Positions 48,975 through 58,739 of a stretch of 64,000 nt of DNA are shown piece by piece. The position numbers and the translations under genes were made by a program. Source of the DNA: Neisseria musculi (lineage in GTDB: Bacteria; Pseudomonadota; Gammaproteobacteria; Burkholderiales; Neisseriaceae); NCBI RefSeq assembly GCF_014297595.2, contig NZ_CP060414.2:2604001-2668000 (forward strand), given 5' to 3'. How positions within the stretch are numbered: the first letter of the stretch is position 1; every line of letters begins with the position of its first letter. The notes under the pieces were generated by a model. It had not been told where the DNA came from and searched no databases. It saw only the letters and a program-made list of their open reading frames with translations.

Positions 48975-50636
48975 TCAGTTGATATCGAGGCGCTCCATGC
49001 GGTAGCGCATCGAGCGGAAGCTGATGCCCAGCAGCTTGGCGGCCTGGGTGCGGTTGAAGCGGGTTTGCTGCAGCGCCATTTCTATGATTTCGCGCTCTAC
49101 ACGGTCGAGATAATCCTGAATCTGCATCTGGCCGGGCACAAAGCGGGGCAGCCCGCTGTTTTCTGCACGTTCGGGCGCGGGGAAATCGGACTCGCCGGCC
49201 GGGGCGGAGGCCGTGTGGGCCGAGTCGGGCAATAGGGCAGGGGTGTGGCCGGTGTTGATTTGGAGGTCGTCAAACTGGATAAGCTGTCCAACCGTGAGGG
49301 CGACTGCGCGCTCGAGTATGTTTTCCAACTCGCGGAAATTACCCGGATAGCTGTAATGCAGCAGGGCGTCTTGCGCTTTGGGGCTGAGTTTGTAGGTTTC
49401 GCTGCCGCTGCGGTGTTTGTAGAGCAGGTGCATAATCAGACCGCCCAAATCTTCGCGCATTTCGCGCAGCGGCGGCATATTCAGCGATACCACGTTGAGG
49501 CGGTAGTATAAGTCTTGCCGGAACGCGCCGCTTTTTACCAGTGCTTCGAGGTTTTTGTGGGTGGCGCACACAATGCGCACATCGACAAACGTTTCGCGCG
49601 GGTCGCCGATGCGGCGCACGGCTTTTTCCTGAATGGCGCGCAGCAGCTTCACCTGCATGGCCAGCGGCAGGTCGGCCACTTCATCGAGAAACAGCGTGCC
49701 GCCGTCGGCGTGTTGGAAAAAACCCAGGCGGTCGGCATCGGCGCCGGTGAAGCTGCCTTTTTTGTAGCCGAAAAATTCGCTTTCCATCAGGTTTTCGGGA
49801 ATCGCGCCGCAGTTTACGGCGATAAACGGTTTGCCGGAGCGTTCGGAGAGTTCGTGTATGGTGCGCGCGGCCTGCTCCTTGCCTGTGCCCGATTCGCCCG
49901 AGATGTAAACGGGAACGCCGCTTTTGGCCAAACGCCGTATCAGGTGGCGCACTTCCACCATCTGCGGCGACATACCCAGCAGGCGGGGCATATCGGAATC
50001 GCCGCCCAAATCGGTTTCGGCGAACGCGCGCGCAGTCAGCCCGCCGCTGGCAAAACGGTCTTTCAGCGAGCGCAGCCCTTCGGGCACGCCGGCGTTGCGG
50101 GTGAGGGCGGAAACGGGTTTGCGCGCGGCGGCGGGCGCGGTTTGGGGGGGCGGCATACGCGGCGGGTTAGGGGCGGCCGCAGGCGGTTTGGCAAAGGCGG
50201 GTGAAGGTTGGGGAGCGGGTTCGGCAGCTTTGGGCGGAGTGTGGTTTTCAGACGGCTCGTTGATTTTGACGGCTGATTTCACCAGCGAGCGCAGCTGCGA
50301 TAAGGTGATCGGTTTTTGCAGATAGTCGAATGCGCCGGCGCGCAGGGCTTCGACTGCCTGGTCGGCGTTGCCGAATGCGGTAATCACGGCCACCGGGGTG
50401 TCGAGTGCCAATTCGTTGATATATTGCACCACTTCCAGGCCGGAGCCGTCGGGCATACGCATATCGGTCAGCACCAGCGAATAATCGTTGTTGTCGAGCT
50501 TGTCTTTAGCGTCTTCTACGCCCACGGCGGTTTGTACCCGCAGCCCCATTTTCATCAGGGTCATTTCCATCAGGTCGCGGATATCGGCTTCATCGTCCAC
50601 CACTAATACGGGGTCTTGCAGGTTATGGTTGCTCAT
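48975..50636 (-). CDS. pilR: Sigma-54-dependent response regulator PilR
   Basis: 553 aa. Receiver domain residues 1-125 with VVDDEADIRDL and phospho-acceptor region LTDMRMPDGSG. A long Pro/Ala-rich linker covers about 130-185. The AAA+ domain has Walker A GESGTGKE, the sigma-54 loop GSFTGA and LFLDEVADLP. The C-terminal Fis-type helix-turn-helix ends RTQAAKLLGISFRSMRYRMERL. In other bacteria PilR activates pilin transcription with RpoN. The gene overlaps pilS by 14 bp, so the two are co-expressed. Confidence 0.95.
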   Translation of the reverse strand: MSNHNLQDPVLVVDDEADIRDLMEMTLMKMGLRVQTAVGVEDAKDKLDNNDYSLVLTDMRMPDGSGLEVVQYINELALDTPVAVITAFGNADQAVEALRAGAFDYLQKPITLSQLRSLVKSAVKINEPSENHTPPKAAEPAPQPSPAFAKPPAAAPNPPRMPPPQTAPAAARKPVSALTRNAGVPEGLRSLKDRFASGGLTARAFAETDLGGDSDMPRLLGMSPQMVEVRHLIRRLAKSGVPVYISGESGTGKEQAARTIHELSERSGKPFIAVNCGAIPENLMESEFFGYKKGSFTGADADRLGFFQHADGGTLFLDEVADLPLAMQVKLLRAIQEKAVRRIGDPRETFVDVRIVCATHKNLEALVKSGAFRQDLYYRLNVVSLNMPPLREMREDLGGLIMHLLYKHRSGSETYKLSPKAQDALLHYSYPGNFRELENILERAVALTVGQLIQFDDLQINTGHTPALLPDSAHTASAPAGESDFPAPERAENSGLPRFVPGQMQIQDYLDRVEREIIEMALQQTRFNRTQAAKLLGISFRSMRYRMERLDIN

Positions 50637-52215
50637 CGGTTTCTTTCGGTAAAATCAGTTCGAATCCGTTCATTTCGGGGTGGTAGTGCAGTTGGCCCAG
50701 GTTGGCGTGTGCCAGTTCGCGCGCCACATAAAGCCCCAGCCCGGTGCCTTGTTTGTCGGTGGTGAAAAAGGGCTCGAACAGATGGTTGCGCACTTCGGGC
50801 GGCACACCGGTGCCGTTGTCGGCCACCACAATCGAAATATGGATGCGGCCGCTGGGTTTGATTAATACGGTGATGGCGTGCTGGTCTTGGCGGCTGTGCC
50901 GCCAGGCATTGTTGCACAGGTTCCACATAATCTGCTGCAGGTGCATGGGGTCGGCCAGCACACTCAGGCTGCTGCCTTCCATATTCATGCGCAGGCAGCC
51001 TACTGCATCGGGGTTGTTGAGGGTGAATTCCTGTTTGAATGCCAGCCAGAATTTCATCAGGTTTACCGGCTCGCGGCTGACGCTGTCGCGTTTGTTGATT
51101 AATGAAACGTCTTCCAGCATTTTGTCGATGCGTTGGATATTGGTGTCGATGATGCTGTGCAGTTTGGCTTTGGTGGCATCGGTGCCGCCTTCATCGTGCA
51201 GCAGGTCGCTGGCGTGGCGTATGGCCGACATGGGGTTGCGGATTTCGTGGGCGAGGTTGGCGGTGAGCTGGCCCAGGGAAGCCAGTTTGGTGGCCAGCGC
51301 TTCGGCGGCCACTTCGCGCAGCGAGCGCACAAACAGCATCAGCAGCTCGGTTTTTTCCTGAATCAGCGGCACCGCGCGAACGTGCATGGAATGCTGGAAA
51401 ATATGGATATCGGTTTCAAAGTTTTTATCGGGTTGGTATTGCCAGCGTGAAACCAGCTCGGCAAACACGGTTTCCTGTTTGTCGGCCTGAAGGCCGGGAA
51501 AATAGGTTTTTGCCTGGCGGTTAAACAGCCACACGCGCTGCGAAGCATCGATAACAATCACGGCTTCCTGCACACGGTTGAGCACCAAACGGTTGAGACC
51601 GCTCACGCGGCGGTAGGCAAGCTGGTGTTTTTCGGCCGACTCCGTGGCCGCTTGCAGGTAGGTAGCAGAAAACGCGGTTAAGGCGGCCACCAGATAGCAG
51701 GCACCTGCGAGCAGCGCGGCAGAAACGATGGAGCGGCTGTCCCACTCCAGGGGGGGGAATGTGATTTGGTCGGACAAAAACATACTCAGCAGAATCAGCA
51801 GGAAGGCATAGCTGGCATAGAGCATGGGATAGCGGCCGTGGCTGAGCAGGCACGAGGTGGCGATAAAGGGCAGGACGAGAATCCCAAAGCCCGAGTCTAT
51901 GCCGCCGGTGATAAAGGTGAGCATCAGCATCATGCTGATATCGACTACTGCGCTGGCGTTGGGTAAATCGAGCGACTGCAACTGCCAGTCGGGTTTGAAG
52001 ATGGTGAGCAGAATCAATGCTGCGTAAACCGCCGCCCAGGTGTAAAACTCAAGCGGCGGGAACAGGTTTTTGGTTTCGTTGCCCGAATACACACTGACCA
52101 AGTGGAACACCAGCAGCGAAAGCACGATGGCGATACGGGCGATGTTGATCAGGCCGGGGATGCGCTCGTTCAGCGTTTCCCGGTCGTGTGTGCGGAATAA
52201 TCTGTTTACGCTCAT
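50623..52215 (-). CDS. pilS: Sensor histidine kinase PilS
   Basis: 530 aa from ATG 52215 (MSVNRLFRTHD); the frame to 52374 is a longer, unlikely version. Six hydrophobic segments lie in the first 200 residues, then a PAS-like segment (EAVIVIDASQRVWLFNRQA), the H-box LTANLAHEIRNPMSAIRHAS near residue 330, and N/G boxes (WNLCNNAWRHS, GTGLGLYVAREL). It phosphorylates PilR. In Pseudomonas PilS senses PilA in the membrane; whether that holds here is unknown. It overlaps pilR by 14 bp. Confidence 0.94.
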   Translation of the reverse strand: MSVNRLFRTHDRETLNERIPGLINIARIAIVLSLLVFHLVSVYSGNETKNLFPPLEFYTWAAVYAALILLTIFKPDWQLQSLDLPNASAVVDISMMLMLTFITGGIDSGFGILVLPFIATSCLLSHGRYPMLYASYAFLLILLSMFLSDQITFPPLEWDSRSIVSAALLAGACYLVAALTAFSATYLQAATESAEKHQLAYRRVSGLNRLVLNRVQEAVIVIDASQRVWLFNRQAKTYFPGLQADKQETVFAELVSRWQYQPDKNFETDIHIFQHSMHVRAVPLIQEKTELLMLFVRSLREVAAEALATKLASLGQLTANLAHEIRNPMSAIRHASDLLHDEGGTDATKAKLHSIIDTNIQRIDKMLEDVSLINKRDSVSREPVNLMKFWLAFKQEFTLNNPDAVGCLRMNMEGSSLSVLADPMHLQQIMWNLCNNAWRHSRQDQHAITVLIKPSGRIHISIVVADNGTGVPPEVRNHLFEPFFTTDKQGTGLGLYVARELAHANLGQLHYHPEMNGFELILPKETDEQP

Positions 52216-52384
52216 GTAATGTATGGTCTGTTGTATTGTTGTTTTTTGGGCGGGCAGGGCTATACGGAACTTTGCCGGGCGCACACCGGCGGTATGCGGC
52301 TTTGGAGGATAAAAATGCCGCAGCTTCGGTGTGCGCTGCCGTGTTTTGTGTTGATTATCGCGGCTGTGAAACAACCGGTCGCAA

Positions 52385-54697
52385 TTATATCGAATCTGCG
52401 CCGGATAATCTTTTCAGACGGCCTGAAATTTCCAAAATCCTGCCTTTTCTGCCGCGTTTGTTGTTTATATCTTGAATACGCAGTTTTTCTTTGTGTTCGG
52501 CTCCGCGTTTGCCTGTGCTTTCAACGATAAATTCCGCTGCCGAGGTAACGGCGGTGTGTTCCAGTTCGATGCCGTCTGAAAGGCTCATCAGCTGCAGGCC
52601 GCGGCCTTTGGCCATCACTTCCAATTCGCCGATGGAAAACGCCAGCAGACGGTTGTCGCCCGAGGCCAGCAGCACTTTGCAGTCGGGGTTGGTGAGCGAC
52701 ACGGCAAAAACGGGCACGGGCGGCAGCGTTTTTTCCCCCGCTTTGAGCGTCATCAGCACTTTGCCTGCTTTGACGCGGCCGGTCATGTCGCCGAGTTTGA
52801 CGATAAAACCGTAGCCGCCGCTGTTGCTCAGCAGATAATATTGGTCGGGCAGGCCGGTCATCATGGCAACAACGCAGGCGCCGTTTTGCAGCTCGATAAG
52901 CGAGGCCACCGGCACGCCGTCGCCGCGCCCGCCGGGGATATCGGCGGCATCGAGGGTGTAGGTGCGCCCCAGCGAGTCGAGCACCACCACAGGCCACACG
53001 CTGCGGCCTTCCAACACTTGTTTGAGGCCGTCTCCTTCTTTGAAGGCGGTTTGGCTCAAATCGAGATTGTGGCCGGAGCGGCTGCGTATCCAGCCTTTGT
53101 TTGACAAGATGATGGTAACGGGCTCGTCTGCGGTGGTTTGGGTGAGCGTGGCGCGGCCGGCTTCTTCTACCAGCGTGCGGCGCGGGTCGCCGTACTGCTT
53201 CATATCGGCCTGCATCTCTTTGACCATCAGCTTTTTCTTTTCGTTTTCATCGGCCAAAAGGGTGTTCAGACGGCCTTCTTCTTCACGAAGCTCATTTAAT
53301 TCTTTTTCGAGCTTGAAGCCCTCCAGGCGGGCGAGTTGGCGCAGGCGGATTTCGAGAATGTCTTCGGCTTGGATTTCGGTGAGCCCGAAGGCGGCCGTCA
53401 GGTCGGGCTTGGGATCATCGGATTCGCGGATAACGCGGATCACCTCATCGATGTGCAAAAATGCAATCATGCGTCCATCGAGAATGTGGATGCGTTTTTG
53501 CACTTGCCCCAAACGGAATTTCAGACGGCGTGTAACGGTTACGGTGCGGAATTCCAGCCATTCGGCCAAAATGGTTTTGAGGTTTTTTTGGGCGGGGCGG
53601 TTGTCGGTGCCCATCATCACCAGGTTTATCGGCACGTTGCCCTCGAGCGAGGTTTGCGCCATCAGCGTGTTGATGAAGTTTTCAGGCTCGATGCGGCTGG
53701 ATTTCGGCTCGAACACCAGCCGCACGGGTGCTTCGCTGTCGCTCTCATCGCGCACGCGCTCTAACAGCGAGAGCATCAGTGCTTTGGTGTTTTGCTGCTC
53801 CTGGGTGAGGTTTTTCTTGCCCGATTTGGGCTTGGGGTTGGTTTGCTCTTCGATTTCGGCCAGGATTTTCTGCGCGCCGGTGTTGGGCGGCAGCTCGGTA
53901 ACGATGATGCGCCATTGGCCGCGCGCGAGTTTTTCGATTTCATAGCGCGCACGCACGCGCACGCTGCCTTTGCCGGTTTCGTAAATCTGCTGCAAATCGG
54001 CGGAGGAGGTAATGATTTGGCCGCCGCCGGCGAAATCGGGCGCGGGAATATACTGCATCAGCTCGGCGGTGGTGAGCGAGGGCTTTTTCAAAAGTGCCAC
54101 CGCCGCCCGGGTTACTTCGGTGAGGTTGTGCGGCGGGATTTCGGTGGCCATGCCCACGGCGATGCCCGATGCACCGTTGAGCAGCACCATCGGCAGCCTG
54201 GCGGGCAGATGCACCGGCTCTTCAAATGCGCCGTCATAGTTGGGCGCAAAATCCACCGTGCCCATATTGATTTCGGCAAGCAGCAGCTCGGCAATCGGTG
54301 TGAGACGGGCTTCGGTATAGCGCATGGCCGCTGCGCCGTCGCCATCGCGCGAACCGAAGTTGCCGATGCCGTCTATCAGCGGATAGCGCAAGGTGAAATT
54401 CTGTGCCATGCGCACCATCGCATCATAGGCTGAAGCATCGCCGTGGGGGTGGTATTTGCCGAGAATCTCGCCTACCACCCGCGCCGATTTCACCGGTTTG
54501 GCGCCGTGGGTCAGGCCCATATCGCGCATGGCATAGAGAATACGCCGCTGCACCGGTTTCTGGCCGTCTGAAACTTCGGGCAGGGCGCGCCCCTTTACCA
54601 CGCTCATGGCGTATTCGAGATAGGCACGTTCGGCATATCGGCCCAGCAGCAGGCAGTCGCTGCCTACGGGGGAGGCGGTGGAATGTTCTTCAATCAT
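52385..54697 (-). CDS. parC: DNA topoisomerase IV subunit A
   Basis: 770 aa from ATG 54697 ([12 protein letters not shown]). Decatenates daughter chromosomes with ParE. Active-site Tyr in [10 protein letters not shown] near residue 127, and the GKYHPHGD helix near 80-87. The QRDR reads HGDASAYDA: Ala88 and Asp92 stand where gonococcal ParC has Ser87 and Glu91. The C-terminal beta-pinwheel repeats end in [22 protein letters not shown], where SGRLKR is a DUS read in frame, so the last ~10 residues look like read-through. It lies upstream of pilS on the same strand. Confidence 0.97.
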   Translation of the reverse strand: MIEEHSTASPVGSDCLLLGRYAERAYLEYAMSVVKGRALPEVSDGQKPVQRRILYAMRDMGLTHGAKPVKSARVVGEILGKYHPHGDASAYDAMVRMAQNFTLRYPLIDGIGNFGSRDGDGAAAMRYTEARLTPIAELLLAEINMGTVDFAPNYDGAFEEPVHLPARLPMVLLNGASGIAVGMATEIPPHNLTEVTRAAVALLKKPSLTTAELMQYIPAPDFAGGGQIITSSADLQQIYETGKGSVRVRARYEIEKLARGQWRIIVTELPPNTGAQKILAEIEEQTNPKPKSGKKNLTQEQQNTKALMLSLLERVRDESDSEAPVRLVFEPKSSRIEPENFINTLMAQTSLEGNVPINLVMMGTDNRPAQKNLKTILAEWLEFRTVTVTRRLKFRLGQVQKRIHILDGRMIAFLHIDEVIRVIRESDDPKPDLTAAFGLTEIQAEDILEIRLRQLARLEGFKLEKELNELREEEGRLNTLLADENEKKKLMVKEMQADMKQYGDPRRTLVEEAGRATLTQTTADEPVTIILSNKGWIRSRSGHNLDLSQTAFKEGDGLKQVLEGRSVWPVVVLDSLGRTYTLDAADIPGGRGDGVPVASLIELQNGACVVAMMTGLPDQYYLLSNSGGYGFIVKLGDMTGRVKAGKVLMTLKAGEKTLPPVPVFAVSLTNPDCKVLLASGDNRLLAFSIGELEVMAKGRGLQLMSLSDGIELEHTAVTSAAEFIVESTGKRGAEHKEKLRIQDINNKRGRKGRILEISGRLKRLSGADSI

Positions 54698-54930
54698 TGC
54701 GGCAGAAATACGGGTTTGGATAAAAGCATATATTGTAAAACAAATCGGGCGGCAGTGCTTTACGGTCTGCCCGCTTTGAAACCACGGCGGTGCCGGTGCG
54801 CCTTGCTGCGGTTGTATTTTTGAAGCCCGCACCCTGCCGTGATGCCGCCGGGTATGTTTCAGACGGCCTTTGCGGGTTCGGCATTGCGTAAAATCTGATT
54901 TGAACCATTAGAGAAACGGGCACTCTTGGT

Positions 54931-54936
54931 TATAAT
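54931..54936 (+). promoter_or_regulatory. Possible -10 box of the Nudix gene (TATAAT)
   Basis: A perfect TATAAT 31 bp before the ATG. The hexamer 17 bp upstream (TTAGAG) is a poor -35. Confidence 0.4.
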
Positions 54937-54966
54937 TCTACCGGATTGACTCTCCGGAACCCTGCC

Positions 54967-55857
54967 ATGAATCCCCAGCCCCGTTTTCACTGCCGTTTGG
55001 GACAAACCGAACAAAACCGCTTGCTGGCGCGCTTGGAAAGGCATTTCGGCCAGTGCATCAATACTTGGCGTTATTTGTGGCTGAACGGCATGAATTTAGG
55101 CCGTCTGAACGAAAAATGGCTGGAGCGGGTGGCGCAGGATTGGCCGGAGCGTTTCGAAGAAAAACCCGGGGGCATTTATCTTTTTGCCGACAACTGGCTT
55201 GCAATGGGCGACAGCCTGCAACACATGGTTCAGGGCTGGCACCGGCTCGGCCATTTGGGCGGTTGGCGCAATGAAAAATTTGATGCCGCCGATGCCGAGG
55301 GCAATGTTTTGTTTGCACTCGAGCGCGCCGCCTTCCGCCCGCTGGGGCTGATGAGTCAGGCGGTACACATTAACGGTTTGACCGAACACGGCGGAGAATG
55401 GGTGTTTTGGATAGGCCGCCGCAGCCCCTTTAAGGCAGTCGATCCCAACAAGCTGGATAATTTGGTGGGCGGCGGCATCGCCAGCGGCGAGAGCATACGG
55501 CAGGCCATGCTGCGGGAAGCCGGTGAAGAAGCCGGGCTGGACGCAGATTTGCTGGGCGGGTTGGCGTGCCGCAGCCGCCGTTTGAGTGTGCGCCCCGTGT
55601 CGCGGGGGCTACACAACGAGCTGCTGCATATTTTCGATGTAGTGCTGCCGCCTGATGTGGTTCCCGAAAACCAAGACGGCGAAGTGGCAGAGTTCAAACG
55701 CATGGGCGTGGCCGAGCTTACTGCTGCTATGTGCGACGGCCTGCTGATGAACGATGCTATGATTGCCACACTTGATGCTTTTGCGCGTTACGGCCTGCTT
55801 GATGAAACGCACGGCCTGGCGAAATGGCTGGCCGCCACGCAGAAGGTGCGCCCTTAG
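54967..55857 (+). CDS. Nudix hydrolase with N-terminal DUF4743-like domain
   Basis: 296 aa from ATG 54967; an ATG 21 nt upstream is possible. The first ~120 residues (CINTWRYLWLNGMNLGRLNEKWLER..) match the DUF4743 type that precedes thiamine-diphosphate kinase-like Nudix domains in fungi and bacteria. The Nudix box near residues 170-195 is exact: G-x5-E-x7-REAGEEAGL. Substrate unknown; related proteins include eukaryotic TDP/oxothiamine pyrophosphatases (YJR142W type). It stands alone and divergent from parC. Confidence 0.9.
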   Translation: MNPQPRFHCRLGQTEQNRLLARLERHFGQCINTWRYLWLNGMNLGRLNEKWLERVAQDWPERFEEKPGGIYLFADNWLAMGDSLQHMVQGWHRLGHLGGWRNEKFDAADAEGNVLFALERAAFRPLGLMSQAVHINGLTEHGGEWVFWIGRRSPFKAVDPNKLDNLVGGGIASGESIRQAMLREAGEEAGLDADLLGGLACRSRRLSVRPVSRGLHNELLHIFDVVLPPDVVPENQDGEVAEFKRMGVAELTAAMCDGLLMNDAMIATLDAFARYGLLDETHGLAKWLAATQKVRP

Positions 55858-55935
55858 CGGTTTTCAGACGGCCTGAGGTTTTTTTAAAATATTTTTGTAA
55901 ACATAATTTGTAAACATAAATTGATAAAATCAAAT

Positions 55936-56655
55936 GGGGCTGTCCTAGATAACTAGAACAAATCCTGCTTTACTGATTGTTTTAAAATAGAAATTTGAAA
56001 TTTTATCTCACTGTTGTTAAAACGCCATTCACACTCTTTCAAATACAGTTCAAAATGCTCTTTGGGAATGCCGTTAAACTTGCGTAAATGGCGTTTTGCT
56101 TGGTTCCAAAAGTTCTCAATTCCGTTAATGTGATTTTGTCGCTCAGCAAAATGTGTGCTGTGATTGATCCGAAAATGTGAAAATTCGCTCACATCAAGAA
56201 CGTCATAACTTTTGTAACAATCGGTATAAACAATGCTGTCAGGCTTCACTTGCTCGCGGATAATTGGCAATAAAGTCGCAGTTTGTGTATTGGGTACGGC
56301 AACGGTGTAAACCTTACCATTACGCTTCAAAAGCCCGAATACAGCCACTTTGCCAGCCGCACCGCGACCACGTTTGCCTTTGCGTTGTCCGCCAAAATAG
56401 CTTTCATCAACTTCTACTTCACCATCAAGCATTTCCAGATGCGGGCTGTTGTGATAGATAAGTAAGCGCAAACGGTGGAAGTAATAGGCAGCGGTATTTT
56501 TATTGACGCTAACTAATTGCGCCGCTGTGCGAGCGGTAACACCTGCAACAAATAGTTCAATCAGTTTGTTTTGCTTGTACTGACTTAAACGACTTTTTCT
56601 CATAGGGATTATTCTAACCTGAAGTTAAATTTCCCTAGTTATCTAGTACAGCCCC
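55936..56655 (-). mobile_element. IS1595-family (IS1016-like) insertion sequence, intact
   Basis: 720 bp. The inverted repeats begin GGGGCTGT and match over about 21 bp with one mismatch. An 8-bp target duplication AATCAAAT lies at 55928-55935 and 56656-56663. It contains one transposase gene. The sharp drop in GC and absence of DUS inside also mark it as foreign. Confidence 0.95.
55953..56603 (-). CDS. IS1595-family transposase (IS1016 type)
   Basis: 216 aa, full length. An N-terminal helix-turn-helix (GVTARTAAQLVSVNKNTAAYYFHRLR) precedes the ISXO2-like DDE/N domain: EVDESYFGGQRKGKRGRG (first Asp), VYTDCYKSYD (second Asp), and the HFAERQNHINGIENFW block that carries the third catalytic position (Asn in ISXO2 types). 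No frameshift or stop is seen, so it may be active. Confidence 0.93.
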   Translation of the reverse strand: MRKSRLSQYKQNKLIELFVAGVTARTAAQLVSVNKNTAAYYFHRLRLLIYHNSPHLEMLDGEVEVDESYFGGQRKGKRGRGAAGKVAVFGLLKRNGKVYTVAVPNTQTATLLPIIREQVKPDSIVYTDCYKSYDVLDVSEFSHFRINHSTHFAERQNHINGIENFWNQAKRHLRKFNGIPKEHFELYLKECEWRFNNSEIKFQISILKQSVKQDLF

Positions 56656-56828
56656 AATCAAATTATCGATACCGCCATTTTCGCGCAGGCTGAAATCAAG
56701 ATGTTTAATATTGTGAAGTATTGTTTTAACCGATACTGCAATATTTTTATTCGGATTCCCACCTGCGCGGGAATCATGGAAAATAAACCTCTTGTGATAC
56801 TTTTTGAGTTCTGCAAAGGTTTTTATAT

Positions 56829-56877
56829 CCCGAAACACCGAACCGCCGTTTTTATACGGCGGTTCGGTGTTTCGGTT
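56829..56877. terminator. Strong palindrome without an adjacent gene
   Basis: GAAACACCGAACCGCCGT pairs perfectly with ACGGCGGTTCGGTGTTTC across a 6-nt T-rich loop. It looks like a bidirectional terminator, but no gene ends nearby, so its gene may have been lost. Confidence 0.6.
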
Positions 56878-57005
56878 TTGAGTATTTGATGTAAAGGGAA
56901 CGGAATCTTTCGTATATGCACACTCCGGTATCGTTAAAGATGGTTGAAGGGAATCAGCTGTTTGGTGTTTAATGGACTCGGCATTTGGGATAACTGCCAA
57001 GTGTC

Positions 57006-57084
57006 TTAATCTTAATATAAATAAAAACAATTATCAATAGCAAAGTTAAGATTAACAGAGATTTTAATTTAAGTTATTGATAAT
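57006..57084. other. AT-rich island with interlocking inverted repeats
   Basis: Two 10-bp perfect inverted pairs overlap in A-B-A'-B' order: TTAATCTTAA (57006) with TTAAGATTAA (57046), and ATTATCAATA (57030) with TATTGATAAT (57075). The second pair resembles Fur-box half-sites. No gene directly downstream fits Fur control except tldD, 210 bp away. Confidence 0.5.
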
Positions 57085-57253
57085 AAATATAATAATATAG
57101 TTTGTTCTAGGTTGGGGGTGGGGTATAGAAAACATAGGGCGGTTTCGGTTTATAAAAAATTCCGCCTGTAAATTCCCTTCATAGCCAAAATCAACCAACA
57201 TATCGGCGGTAGGATAAATTCCGTATAATTCCCAATCCCGATATTTCCATATC

Positions 57254-57279
57254 GGCCGTCTGAAACGTTTCAGACGGCC
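57254..57279. terminator. Inverted DUS pair just before tldD
   Basis: GGCCGTCTGAAA-CG-TTTCAGACGGCC, 18 bp before the tldD ATG. Confidence 0.55.
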
Positions 57280-57296
57280 TTATTAAGCCGAAGACA

Positions 57297-58739
57297 ATGC
57301 CGCAAACCTACCGAACCGTACAACGGAATTTACTTGAAGCCAATAATCTTTCGCCCGGGCAGCTTGCCCGCAGTTTGGCTCTGATTGGCAGCCACCGTGT
57401 AGATTATGCCGATATCTATTGCCAGCATACCGCTTTCGAGAGCTGGCATCTTGAAGAGGGTATGGTCAAATCGGGCAGCTTTCAAATCGATCAGGGCGTG
57501 GGCGTGCGCGCCGTTTCCGGTGAAAAAACCGCGTTTGCCTATGCCGACAGCCTTAATGAGGAGTCGGTTACCCGCTCGGCGCAGGCCGTGCGGGTAATCG
57601 GTGCGGCCGGTGCCTGCAGCAGGGTGGAGGCTGCCGTGCCGCATCACGGCCTGAATGTGCACACCACGCAAAACCCGATGGCCGGCTTGGACTCTGCCGC
57701 CAAAGTCGCCCTGCTCAATCAGGTGGAAGCGTTGGCCAAAGCCGCCGATCCGCGCATCGTGCAGGTGATGGCGGGGCTCACCTGTGAATACGACCTGATT
57801 TATATCGCCCGTTTGGACGGCCGCCACGCCGCCGACATCCGCCCGATGGTGCGCCTGAACGTTACCGTGATTGCCAAACAGGGCAACCGGCGCGAGCAGG
57901 GCAGTGCAGGCGGCGGCGGACGTTACGGTTTGGACTATTTTGACGAAAACCGCGTGGCGCAATATGTAAACGCCGCCGTCAGGCAGGCGCTGACCAATCT
58001 CGAATCCCGCCCCGCACCGGCGGGCGAGATGAAAGTGGTGCTCGGCAACGGCTGGCCGGGCGTGCTGCTGCACGAAGCGGTGGGGCACGGTTTGGAAGGT
58101 GATTTCAACCGCAAACAAACCAGCGCATTTGCAGGCCGCATCGGCGCGCGGGTGGCCGCCAAAGGCGTTACCGTAGTCGATCAGGGCGATATAGCCGGCC
58201 GCCGGGGCTCGCTCAATATCGATGACGAAGGCAATGAGCCCCGCCGCACCGTGTTGATTGAAGACGGCATTCTCACAGGGTATATGCAGGACGAAACCAA
58301 TGCCCGCCTGATGGGTGTGCCGGTAACCGGCAACGGCCGCCGCGAAAGCTATTCGGCAACCCCCATGCCGCGCATGACCAACACTTTTATGGAAAACGGC
58401 AGCTACGCCCCCGAGGAAATCATCGCTTCGGTTGATAAAGGCATATATGCCGTCAATTTCGGCGGCGGCCAGGTCGATATCACCAGCGGCAAATTCGTGT
58501 TCAGCGCATCCGAAGCGTGGTGGGTGGAAAACGGCAGGCTGCAATACCCCGTAAAAGGCGCCACCATTATCGGAAACGGCCCGGAAGTGCTTAAATATGT
58601 GAGCATGACCGGTAACGACAGCGTTTTAGATGCCGGTATGGGCGTATGCGGCAAAGAAGGCCAAAGCGTGCCCGTGGGCGTGGGGCAGCCAACCCTGCGC
58701 ATCGACAAAGGTTTGATTGTGGGCGGCAGCAAGGTTTGA
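57297..58739 (+). CDS. tldD: TldD metalloprotease
   Basis: 480 aa. The zinc motif HEAVGHGLEGDF (HExxxH) lies at about residue 258. Further blocks are VGVRAVSGEKTAFAYAD near 65, and the C-terminal GVCGKEGQSVPVGVGQPTLRID. TldD works with TldE (PmbA) to degrade unfolded peptides and to mature certain modified peptides. No tldE is seen in this window. A DUS hairpin sits just upstream. Confidence 0.96.
   Translation: MPQTYRTVQRNLLEANNLSPGQLARSLALIGSHRVDYADIYCQHTAFESWHLEEGMVKSGSFQIDQGVGVRAVSGEKTAFAYADSLNEESVTRSAQAVRVIGAAGACSRVEAAVPHHGLNVHTTQNPMAGLDSAAKVALLNQVEALAKAADPRIVQVMAGLTCEYDLIYIARLDGRHAADIRPMVRLNVTVIAKQGNRREQGSAGGGGRYGLDYFDENRVAQYVNAAVRQALTNLESRPAPAGEMKVVLGNGWPGVLLHEAVGHGLEGDFNRKQTSAFAGRIGARVAAKGVTVVDQGDIAGRRGSLNIDDEGNEPRRTVLIEDGILTGYMQDETNARLMGVPVTGNGRRESYSATPMPRMTNTFMENGSYAPEEIIASVDKGIYAVNFGGGQVDITSGKFVFSASEAWWVENGRLQYPVKGATIIGNGPEVLKYVSMTGNDSVLDAGMGVCGKEGQSVPVGVGQPTLRIDKGLIVGGSKV

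Larger units (their letters stand above)
56604..57296. other. Intergenic between the IS and tldD
   Basis: No gene recognised. It contains a degenerate mosaic-element piece (dRS3-like CCCACCTGCGCGGGAAT near 56758), an 18-bp perfect hairpin at 56829-56877, an AT-rich patch with interlocking inverted repeats (57006-57084) and an inverted DUS pair at 57254-57279. Confidence 0.55.

Noticed and set aside
56635-57030. 131-aa minus-strand frame between the IS and tldD
   Set aside because: It runs across the strong hairpin, the dRS3-like piece and the IS end, so it is not a single conserved gene.
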